A stretch of 11,150 nt of DNA, taken from NCBI GenBank assembly GCA_030624805.1, contig JAUXJL010000041.1:1-11150 (forward strand). The letters are read 5' to 3'. The translations under genes and the position numbers were made by a program. The notes beneath the pieces were generated by a model. That model ran no database searches. It saw only the letters and a list, made by a program, of their open reading frames with translations, and was not told where the DNA came from. This DNA is from Acidimicrobiia bacterium (GTDB lineage: Bacteria; Actinomycetota; Acidimicrobiia; Spongiisociales; SHLN01). Below are positions 5,778 through 11,150 of this stretch, piece by piece (positions within the stretch are counted from its first letter, which is position 1; each line of letters opens with the position of its first letter).

Positions 5778-6685
5778 TCGGGCTTGGTCCGGTCGAGGAG
5801 CTGCTGCGAGACCCGGCAGTTTCCGACGTGCTGGTGAACCGATTCGATGACATCTGGGTGGAGCGAGCCGGTCGGCTGGAGCCCACCGGTGTACGTTTCA
5901 GTAATCCCGAGGCGGTGGTAGCAGCCGTTGAGCGGGTCATCGCGCCGCTCGGACTCCGCCTCGACCGGGCGTCACCGGCGGTGGACGCACGACTCGCCGA
6001 CGGGTCACGTCTTCATGCGGTGGTAGCCCCGGTGGCGGTCGACGGACCTGCCATGGCCGTGCGACGGTTCACCGAGGCGGTTCCCACTCTCGACGCCCTG
6101 GTCACTACCGGGGCTGTACGACAAGAGGGGGCGACGCTGCTCAGCCAGGCGGTGCAGGCCCGGAGCAATCTGCTGGTGGCGGGTGGAACCGGGGCGGGGA
6201 AAACGACGCTCCTCAACATTCTCTCCAAGGAAATCCCGACCGGCCAACGAGTTGTTACCGTCGAGGACGCCGCCGAGCTCACGCTCACCGGCCATACGGT
6301 GAGGCTCGAGAGCCGACCTGCCAATAGCGAGGGAGCCGGCCGGGTCACCCTCGAGGAGCTGCTTCGTCATGCGCTCCGATTGCGGCCCGATCGGCTCATC
6401 GTAGGTGAGGTGCGTGGTCCCGAGGCGCTGGAGCTCATCACTGCAATGACCACCGGTCACGACGGCTCGATGGGCACCATCCACGCCTCCTCGGAGGCAG
6501 AAGCACTGTGGAGGCTCGAGACCCTCGCCATGTCGGGATCGCGCCGCGTGCCTGAGGAGACCGTGCGCAGCCAGATACAGCAAGGGATCGACCTGGTGAT
6601 TGTCATGAGTCGGCGGGAAGGCCGGGTGGTGGCCTCAATTTCGGAAGTCGACGGCCCGGAGCTTCGAGTGTTGTACCAATGCTGA
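5591..6685 (+). CDS. tadA: Tad pilus assembly ATPase TadA/CpaF
   Basis: Hexameric secretion ATPase of the VirB11/PulE type that powers assembly of Flp pili from the cytoplasmic side. In 364 residues the N-terminal domain includes LIGLGPVEELLRDPAVSDVLVN (about 62-83), typical of CpaF. The Walker A motif is GGTGAGKTT at 198-206 with Lys204. The Asp box region is VVTVEDAAEL (221-230). Walker B is RLIVGEVRG (268-276) with Glu273. The His box is GSMGTIHASS (292-301). All catalytic elements are present, so the enzyme should be active. ATG 5591 is chosen because the coding pattern is clear from there, with GGAG three bases upstream; GTG at 5603 is an alternative. The first 187 bases overlap the open frame of the preceding gene. 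Its stop overlaps tadB. Confidence 0.95.
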   Translation: MGPRVEIAVGAARGGTDRVAARLLETGVPLTRPALERAARRMLVEEGPLADPSVATEVVDGLIGLGPVEELLRDPAVSDVLVNRFDDIWVERAGRLEPTGVRFSNPEAVVAAVERVIAPLGLRLDRASPAVDARLADGSRLHAVVAPVAVDGPAMAVRRFTEAVPTLDALVTTGAVRQEGATLLSQAVQARSNLLVAGGTGAGKTTLLNILSKEIPTGQRVVTVEDAAELTLTGHTVRLESRPANSEGAGRVTLEELLRHALRLRPDRLIVGEVRGPEALELITAMTTGHDGSMGTIHASSEAEALWRLETLAMSGSRRVPEETVRSQIQQGIDLVIVMSRREGRVVASISEVDGPELRVLYQC

Positions 6686-7344
6686 TGGCGGTGCTGGTGG
6701 CTCTCGTGCTTGCTTTCGGCCCGCATCCGGTCGCAGCCGCCATCCTGGCCGTGGCCTATGTGTCTCCGCCCGGGTTTCTCGTCCTGGCTGGTGGCTGGGC
6801 GGCCTTTCATGGCGCTCGTCGCACCCACGCCCGCCGGCAATTGCCCCGGGCCGAGGCAGACTTCCTGCGGGCCATGGCAGCAGAAATCGAGGCGGGCGCA
6901 TCCATCCGCCAAGCGGTGATCGCAGCCGCCGACCGGGCACCGGACCTCGATCTAGGCCCGGTCGTTCGGACGGCGGTGACGGGACGCCAGGCTGATGAGG
7001 TCTCTCAGCGACTCGGATCCGCCCTCCCTATTAATGGTCGTCTGGCATCGGCGGCATATCTGATGGTGGCCGAGACCGGCGCCAGTGCCTCGGCCGCCTT
7101 TTCGGGACTAGCGGTCCGGGCCGCCGATGCGGGGGACCTCGAGAGAGAGCGGAGGGTGCTCACGACTCAGGCCCGTGTGTCTGCATGGGTGGTCGGCGGG
7201 GTCCCGATCGGCGTGACCCTTGCCTTGATGCTGGTCGGAAGAGGCCCGTCCCTGCACGGTCCGGCGGGGACGATGACCGTGCTCGGCATCGGATTGATCT
7301 GTGCGGGGGCGGTGGTGGTGTGGCTCATGGTTCGCAACCAATGA
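6679..7344 (+). CDS. tadB: Tad pilus platform protein TadB
   Basis: Inner-membrane platform protein of the type II secretion F (T2SSF) family that couples TadA to pilin extraction and assembly. The 221-residue product has one or two N-terminal hydrophobic segments (about 2-12 and 17-40). The cytoplasmic helical T2SSF domain runs about 58-165, including AEADFLRAMAAEIEAGASIRQAV (59-80) and AYLMVAETGASASAAFSGLA (126-145). Two C-terminal helices lie at about 168-187 and 198-217. The ATG at 6679 overlaps the tadA stop by seven bases; the ATG at 6685 gives a one-base TGATG overlap and is an equally reasonable start that loses two residues. No Shine-Dalgarno is seen, so coupling to tadA translation is likely. 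The family is moderately diverged but the assignment is secure from domain and position. Confidence 0.88.
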   Translation: MLMAVLVALVLAFGPHPVAAAILAVAYVSPPGFLVLAGGWAAFHGARRTHARRQLPRAEADFLRAMAAEIEAGASIRQAVIAAADRAPDLDLGPVVRTAVTGRQADEVSQRLGSALPINGRLASAAYLMVAETGASASAAFSGLAVRAADAGDLERERRVLTTQARVSAWVVGGVPIGVTLALMLVGRGPSLHGPAGTMTVLGIGLICAGAVVVWLMVRNQ

Positions 7345-7955
7345 CGGCCGCCTTGCTGGTGGCCGGAGCCGCCGGGCTCCTGGTTCGACATCACCGGCTT
7401 GGCTGGTCAGCCGGGGTGGCGGCCGCCGTGCTCGCCCCGCTGCTCACGATCATTGGCGGTGCCGCCTGGGCCACCCTGTCGCTGTGGCGGCGCCTCCATG
7501 CTCGTCGGCTGGGCGCCGCCGCCGCTACCACCGATGTTGCCGTCCTGACCGAGACGATTGGGCTTGGCCTGTCGGCCGGCCTCACGCTCGGCCAGGCTCT
7601 CCGGGCAGCTCGGGCCTATGTCCATCCTGAGCTCGAGCGAGAATTGGATGGACTCCTGCGTCGGGCCGCCCAGGGGGGACTGGCCCAGGCTTTGGCCGAC
7701 AGCGAGGGGTATGGCCGGGGGCTATACGTGGTGATGGCCCGGGCCGTCGTGACCGGGGCACCGCTGGTTACGGCGGTGGATGGATTCGCGCGGGAACTGG
7801 TAGCAGAACGCCACACCAACCTCCTGGCCGCCGCTCACCGGCTCCCGGTGAAGCTGATGGTGCCGCTGGCCCTTCTCATCCTGCCCGGGTTTGTGCTCCT
7901 CACGGTGGGCCCTGCGGTGCTCGCCTCCCTGCAACGTGTCGTGCTTCCCCAATAG
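7341..7955 (+). CDS. tadC: Tad pilus platform protein TadC
   Basis: Second T2SSF-family inner-membrane protein of the Tad machine, paired with TadB. It has 204 residues from an ATG that overlaps the tadB stop as ATGA; the frame is open further upstream, but that stretch translates to Arg/Gly-rich sequence out of frame with tadB and is not believable protein. Hydrophobic segments lie at about 2-15 and 23-49. The T2SSF domain is at about 66-165, with VAVLTETIGLGLSAGLTLGQ (67-86) and a conserved-looking ALADSEGYGRGLYVVMARA. The C-terminal helix, about 169-194, carries the typical LPVKLMVPLALLILPGF pattern. Two bases after the stop codon begins the purine-rich ribosome site of the pilin gene. Confidence 0.9.
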   Translation: MTAALLVAGAAGLLVRHHRLGWSAGVAAAVLAPLLTIIGGAAWATLSLWRRLHARRLGAAAATTDVAVLTETIGLGLSAGLTLGQALRAARAYVHPELERELDGLLRRAAQGGLAQALADSEGYGRGLYVVMARAVVTGAPLVTAVDGFARELVAERHTNLLAAAHRLPVKLMVPLALLILPGFVLLTVGPAVLASLQRVVLPQ

Positions 7956-7964
7956 GAAAGGAAA
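7955..7964 (+). promoter_or_regulatory. Strong ribosome binding site of the Flp pilin gene
   Basis: GGAAAGGAAA ends three bases before the ATG at 7968, with the GGAAAGG core about six bases away. It is the only strong Shine-Dalgarno sequence I see in the window and decides the pilin start. It begins within the tadC stop codon. Confidence 0.75.
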
Positions 7965-7967
7965 CAT

Positions 7968-8132
7968 ATGTTCCGTAATGAATCCGGTCAAGCAACCGCC
8001 GAGTACGCATTGGTAATCGTGGCCGCCGCCCTGATTGCGCTTGCCCTCATCGTGTGGGCGACATCGACAGGTGTGCTGGAAGAAATATTCGACACTGTTG
8101 CTCGCCGTGTGTTGCAGATCGCAGGCCAATAG
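7968..8132 (+). CDS. flp: Flp-type pilin (DUF4244-like), 54 residues
   Basis: Small major pilin of the Tad pilus. The 54-residue product begins MFRNESGQATAEYALVIVAA. The short positive leader ends in Gly7, and the mature protein would start QATAEY with Glu at +5 and Tyr at +6, the class III (Flp) prepilin signature cut by a TadV/CpaA-type peptidase. A hydrophobic helix follows at about 14-30 (ALVIVAAALIALALIVW), then a short amphipathic tail ending GQ. Actinobacterial versions in this position are often annotated DUF4244. Its dedicated strong ribosome site, 12 bases after tadC, fits a high copy number. The next gene, tadE, probably begins inside its 3' end. No peptidase gene is in the window. 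Confidence 0.9.
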   Translation: MFRNESGQATAEYALVIVAAALIALALIVWATSTGVLEEIFDTVARRVLQIAGQ

Positions 8133-8502
8133 CTCCCGACGGCCCGACTCGGGATCGGCGGTGGTCGAGTTTGCGATTGTGGTGCCACTCGTGCTCGTCG
8201 TCTTGTTGGCATCGGTCGAGCTGGTCTCGGTTGCCCGGCTTCAGCTGGAGCTCACCCACGCGGCCCGGGAGGGTGTGCGGCAGGCCGCCACTGATGTGGA
8301 CCCGGCGACCGCGGTTGAAGCGGCTCGAGCAGCCCTTCCCCCAGCAGTGGCAGGAGATGCCCGGGTAAGCGTGACCCGCCCGCATCGGGTGGGAGCTCAG
8401 GCCGAAGTTCGGGTTCGACTGCCCTATCGGTTCATGTCTGGCCTGTTCGGTGGGCTTGCCGTCGAGCTCAACAGTCGAGCCGTCATGCGAGTCGAGCGAT
8501 GA
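8107..8502 (+). CDS. tadE: TadE-like minor pseudopilin
   Basis: TadE-family pseudopilin of the Flp pilus system. From the GTG at 8107 it has 131 residues: a polar leader ending in Gly16, then SAVVEFAIVVPLVLVVLLASVELV, which gives a prepilin-peptidase site with Glu at +5 and Phe at +6, followed by LQLELTHAAREGVRQAA, the helix typical of TadE. The C-terminal part (about 60-131) is a Val-rich extracytoplasmic domain. The true start is uncertain. GTG 8107 is the last plausible start before the pilin motif and overlaps flp by 26 bases; TTG 8098, GTG 8071 and TTG 8035 are in frame but add sequence that is only the shadow of flp. No Shine-Dalgarno is seen, so coupling to flp translation is likely. 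The stop overlaps the next ATG. Confidence 0.85.
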   Translation: MCCRSQANSSRRPDSGSAVVEFAIVVPLVLVVLLASVELVSVARLQLELTHAAREGVRQAATDVDPATAVEAARAALPPAVAGDARVSVTRPHRVGAQAEVRVRLPYRFMSGLFGGLAVELNSRAVMRVER

Positions 8503-8885
8503 ACGAGGACCGGGGAGCGGTCGGCATCGTTCTCCTGGCTGTGGCTGCGGCCACGCTGATCGTGGCGATGGCGATGGTGGCGGTCGGGCAATACCTGATC
8601 GGGTACTCGCGGGCCCAGGCCGCGGCCGACGCGGCTGCCCTGGCAGCCGCCCCGGTCACGTTCAGTCCCTTCGGCGCGACCGGGTCAGCCCGGCGGGAAG
8701 CAGCCATTTTTGCGGCAGCCAACGGAAGTGTGCTCATCGCCTGCCGATGCCCTCCCGACCCTTCATGGGAGTCGCGCACGGTGGTCGTGACCGTCCGCCG
8801 TTCGTTTCGGGTTGTGTTGTTCGGCGACCAGTCGGTCGAGGCGGTCGGCAGAGCCGAGTTCATTCCTACCAAGCTTCTCGGCTGA
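8499..8885 (+). CDS. TadE-like (Rv3654c-type) minor pseudopilin, last gene of the Tad operon
   Basis: A 128-residue pilus-associated protein. It has a short N-terminus MNEDRG, then a hydrophobic helix (about 7-34, AVGIVLLAVAAATLIVAMAM), then the hallmark YSRAQAAADAAALAAAP (36-52) of the actinobacterial TadE-like family represented by Rv3654c. The C-terminal domain (about 55-128) has two Cys close together (IACRCPPD, about 81-88) that could form a disulphide or bind a metal outside the cell. Unlike Flp and TadE it has no Glu at +5 after the candidate Gly6 site, so processing by prepilin peptidase is doubtful. The ATG overlaps the tadE stop by four bases. It may act as TadF does, in pilus biogenesis or at the tip, but this is inferred from family and position. 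Confidence 0.82.
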   Translation: MNEDRGAVGIVLLAVAAATLIVAMAMVAVGQYLIGYSRAQAAADAAALAAAPVTFSPFGATGSARREAAIFAAANGSVLIACRCPPDPSWESRTVVVTVRRSFRVVLFGDQSVEAVGRAEFIPTKLLG

Positions 8886-8920
8886 GGGGACCGACGAGTT
8901 GTCAGCGCGCCGGCCGGTGA

Positions 8921-8940
8921 GGTAGCTACCCTGAACGGCT
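8921..8940 (+). promoter_or_regulatory. Putative promoter with a ten-base palindrome, upstream of the flippase-like gene
   Basis: GGTAGCTACC at 8921-8930 is a perfect palindrome overlapping TACCCT at 8927-8932, a TAnnnT -10 candidate. The block TACCCTGAACGGCT nearly repeats the one at 2941-2953. TTGTCA at 8899-8904 resembles a -35 but is 22 bases from TACCCT; it would be 17-18 from a -10 at GTAGCT/TAGCTA. A message starting near 8940 would have a leader of about 25 bases without a Shine-Dalgarno. Confidence 0.35.
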
Positions 8941-8964
8941 ACCCCACCCGATAACAACTTCCCC

Positions 8965-10248
8965 ATGCGCCTTTCAAAATCTCTTCCCGCCGGCCTGGTC
9001 GACGCCGGTTCGGCTGCGTTGGCCACTTTCGGGACCGGCGTCTACGCGGCCAATTATTTTGATCAGGACATCGGCGAGCTCGGCGTATACGGACTGTTCT
9101 TCGCCATCTTCCTCGTGGCCGCAATTGTGCCGTTCAAGCTGGCGTTCTTGCCCGGGGAGGTGCGTCTGCTCAGTCTTCCCCAGGTCGAGCAGCTCGGTGG
9201 GTTCCGGCTGACGATGCCGGTCGGAATTCCAGTCGCCGCGGCCGGGAGCCTCGTCGTGCTGGTGGCCTTGATTCCGGCCGGTGACGCCGACAGCTCGCTA
9301 CTCGTACCGCTCGCCATCACAACGGTGCTCACCGCGTTTCTATCTCCGATTCAAGACCATATTCGAAGGGTCATGCATCAGGCCGGACGGTCATGGCTGG
9401 CGGCTGCCACATCGATCGTTCAGCTCGTGGTTGCAGGGTCGTTCATCGTCGTCGCCGTCGTCGTTGATATCGATAAGGCCTGGGTTCCGTTCGGAGCGCT
9501 CGTCGTTGCGAACACCTTTTCAATCGGGGTGGGCCTGCTGCTGGCGCGGCGGAGCTCGATCCGTCCCAGTGGACGGCCGTATCGCTTGCGCAGCCTGGGG
9601 GAGTCGGGACGCTGGCTCACCGGTTTTGGCCTGCTGCCGGTCGGCGCCAACTTCGTCGCCGCTGCCATTGTGGCCGTCATCGCCGGAAGCGACATTCTCG
9701 GCTCGGCCGAGGCTGCCCGAGTTGCCGGTCGACCACTCCTCGTTTTTGTCACAGGAGTATCTGCGGTCCTGAATCCGCCGTCCCTGGTCGCCGGACGTGA
9801 TCGGATCCGAGCCGAAGGAGACCGGCTGGCTCGTATCGCTCGCGTGGTTGTTATTGGGTCCGGCTTGTTGTTCCTCTTTTGGATGGGTTTTGACTGGGTG
9901 GGTAATCCGATGACTCGGCTGGTTGAGGCGGCCTACACCGTTGAGTTTCTCACCGCCGCCACCATCATCACCAACATCGTCTGGGGCATGCTCTTCTCCG
10001 AGGAGGCCCAACTCATTGGCGGCGGCCGGGAGGTGGATATCTTCAAGATCTACGTGGTCGCGACGTTCGTGCAAATTGCGGTTGCCTTCACGGCCCCGCT
10101 GACCGAGGCGTTCGCGGTGCCGCTCTCGATGCTGGCCTTCGGAATCGTCCGCTGGATCGGATATCGCTCGTCGCTGGCTCGCCTCTATTCCGGGCCCCCC
10201 GACCCACAGCCGGAAACAAAGGAGTCCGATCCGACGTTGGTCGGGTGA
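8965..10248 (+). CDS. Multi-pass membrane protein, flippase-like (MOP/Wzx type)
   Basis: A 427-residue polytopic protein with about 12 hydrophobic segments, for example 11-31, 40-60, 85-104, 112-128, 144-168, 172-194, 217-240, 255-270, 291-312, 328-345, 362-377 and 383-400. The layout, the loop SPIQDHIRRVMHQAGRSWLA (about 127-146) and ARVAGRPLLVF (251-261) recall oligosaccharide flippases of the MOP superfamily, which move lipid-linked sugars across the membrane. No signature residue proves this. The C-terminus is polar and Pro-rich (SGPPDPQPETKESD). The ATG at 8965 is preferred because the membrane pattern begins at once; no Shine-Dalgarno precedes it. It stands 79 bases after the pilus operon and one base before the next gene's GTG, so it pairs with the transporter rather than with the pilus. 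A link to the upstream glycosyltransferase is possible but unsupported. Confidence 0.65.
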   Translation: MRLSKSLPAGLVDAGSAALATFGTGVYAANYFDQDIGELGVYGLFFAIFLVAAIVPFKLAFLPGEVRLLSLPQVEQLGGFRLTMPVGIPVAAAGSLVVLVALIPAGDADSSLLVPLAITTVLTAFLSPIQDHIRRVMHQAGRSWLAAATSIVQLVVAGSFIVVAVVVDIDKAWVPFGALVVANTFSIGVGLLLARRSSIRPSGRPYRLRSLGESGRWLTGFGLLPVGANFVAAAIVAVIAGSDILGSAEAARVAGRPLLVFVTGVSAVLNPPSLVAGRDRIRAEGDRLARIARVVVIGSGLLFLFWMGFDWVGNPMTRLVEAAYTVEFLTAATIITNIVWGMLFSEEAQLIGGGREVDIFKIYVVATFVQIAVAFTAPLTEAFAVPLSMLAFGIVRWIGYRSSLARLYSGPPDPQPETKESDPTLVG

Positions 10249-10249
10249 T

Positions 10250-11150
10250 GTGACCGCTAAGCAGCGCCGAGCCCTGTTCTTCATCGCCGCCAGCCAGCTG
10301 CTCGCTCTCACATTGTGGTTCTCGGCCTCTGCAGTTGCCCCCCAGCTGGAAGAACTGTGGGGCCTTTCCTCGGGCCAAACCGTCGGGCTCACACTGGCGG
10401 TACAGATAGGGTTTGTGGTGGGAGCCCTCGGCCTGGCTGTTTCCAACGTCGCCGATACGGTCGCCAGCCGCACTCTGTTCACCGCCTCAGCGGTGATCGG
10501 CGCCGGAGTCAACTTCGGCCTCCTGTTACTCGGCGAGGGTGACTACGTCTGGGCTTTTGTCCTCCGGTTCCTCACCGGCGCCGCCCTGGCCGGGGTGTAC
10601 CCGGCTGGTCTCAAGGTGATGGCCGGCTGGTTCCGGGAGGGACGCGGGCTGGCGCTCGGTGTGCTCGTAGGCGCCCTCACGGTCGGGAGTGCGGGACCGC
10701 ACCTGATCCGTGGCATCGGCTTCGATTGGCAGGGTGTCGTTGGGGGATCCTCGTTGCTGGCGCTCATGAGCGCCCTGCTCATGTGGACGCTGCTCGAAGA
10801 CGGGCCGTATGAAACCCCCCGGCAGGGTTTCAGCGCCAGCCACATCGGACGGGTGGTCCGGAACCAGGGATTCCGACTGTCGACCTATGGCTATCTCGGG
10901 CACATGTGGGAGCTGTATGCGATGTGGACCTGGACCGCCGCCTTCCTGGCTGCCTCGGCTGAAGAGGCAGGCCGGGGTGACGGCTTCGTGCCGACGGCCA
11001 CCTTCTTCATCATTGCCTCGGGTGGGATTGGAGCCTGGTTGTTCGGCAGGTGGGCCGATCGATATGGACGGACCAGCCTGGCCGGGTTGTCGATGGTGCT
11101 ATCGGGCCTGGCCGGTCTGGCCACTCCGCTGGTGTTCGGGTTATCCCCGA
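10250..11150 (+). CDS. MFS transporter, N-terminal part (cut by window edge)
   Basis: The first 300 residues of a major facilitator superfamily protein, open to the window end. It starts GTG at 10250, one base after the stop of the flippase-like gene, and reads VTAKQRRALFFIAASQ. Helix 1 contains LLALTLWFSASAVAPQL. Between helices 2 and 3 the A-motif position reads VSNVADTVASRTLF, a partial match. FVLRFLTGAALAGVYPAGLK and GWFREGRGLALGVLVGALTVGSAGPHL cover helices 4 and 5. A landmark YLGHMWELYAMWTW lies just after mid-protein, and FGRWADRYGRTS near the end of the visible part is a good second-half A-motif. The GHMWELYAMW element occurs in a subfamily often annotated simply as MFS or nitrate/cyanate-like; the substrate is not known to me. 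Co-transcription with the preceding gene is very likely. Confidence 0.85.
   Translation, partial: MTAKQRRALFFIAASQLLALTLWFSASAVAPQLEELWGLSSGQTVGLTLAVQIGFVVGALGLAVSNVADTVASRTLFTASAVIGAGVNFGLLLLGEGDYVWAFVLRFLTGAALAGVYPAGLKVMAGWFREGRGLALGVLVGALTVGSAGPHLIRGIGFDWQGVVGGSSLLALMSALLMWTLLEDGPYETPRQGFSASHIGRVVRNQGFRLSTYGYLGHMWELYAMWTWTAAFLAASAEEAGRGDGFVPTATFFIIASGGIGAWLFGRWADRYGRTSLAGLSMVLSGLAGLATPLVFGLSP

Noticed and set aside
7185..7340. Upstream extension of tadC by 52 codons
   Set aside because: The extension lies inside tadB in another frame and reads as Gly/Arg/Asp-rich sequence; the ATGA overlap at 7341 is a far better start.
9520..10512. A 330-codon open frame on the minus strand opposite the flippase-like and MFS genes
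   Set aside because: Its translation is low in hydrophobic order, rich in Arg, Pro and Glu, and it is antisense to two clear membrane-protein genes; such frames arise from GC-rich codon bias.

Overview
The window is GC-rich, densely coded bacterial chromosome. Stop-start overlaps are common, the actinobacterial Tad/Flp pilus gene order is present, and several starts look leaderless (a -10 box 6-7 bases before ATG, no Shine-Dalgarno). Together these suggest an actinomycete, perhaps of the Acidimicrobiia type; the class is an inference from style, not from a marker gene. No RNA gene, CRISPR array, insertion sequence or phage gene was seen.

Layout. (1) 1-323, minus: N-terminal part of leuC, cut by the window edge. 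(2) 376-897, plus: a small secreted or membrane-anchored protein of unknown function, divergent from leuC. (3) 904-2891, minus: a GT4-like glycosyltransferase followed by a HAD-IB phosphatase with an extra C-terminal membrane helix. (4) 2954-4908, plus: a six-helix DUF6159-like membrane protein coupled by a 4-base overlap to an MFS transporter. (5) 4909-5093: non-coding, rich in inverted repeats. (6) 5094-8885, plus: a compact Tad/Flp pilus operon holding a degenerate MinD/Ssd-like gene, tadA, tadB, tadC, a 54-residue Flp pilin, tadE and a TadE-like (Rv3654c-type) minor pseudopilin. (7) 8965-11150, plus: a flippase-like multi-pass protein and, one base later, a second MFS transporter cut by the window end.

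The pilus operon is the functional core. TadA powers assembly through the TadB/TadC membrane platform. The Flp pilin and the two TadE-like proteins are the likely substrates or tip components. No prepilin peptidase is in the window, so it must be encoded elsewhere. The only strong Shine-Dalgarno site I see belongs to the pilin gene, which fits a need for high expression of the subunit.

Most of the content is ordinary. The best leads are the inverted-repeat cluster that covers the start codon of the first pilus gene, the apparent loss of a stop codon at the junction of that gene with tadA, and the recurrent leaderless promoter geometry. I do not see clear evidence for a wholly new system.
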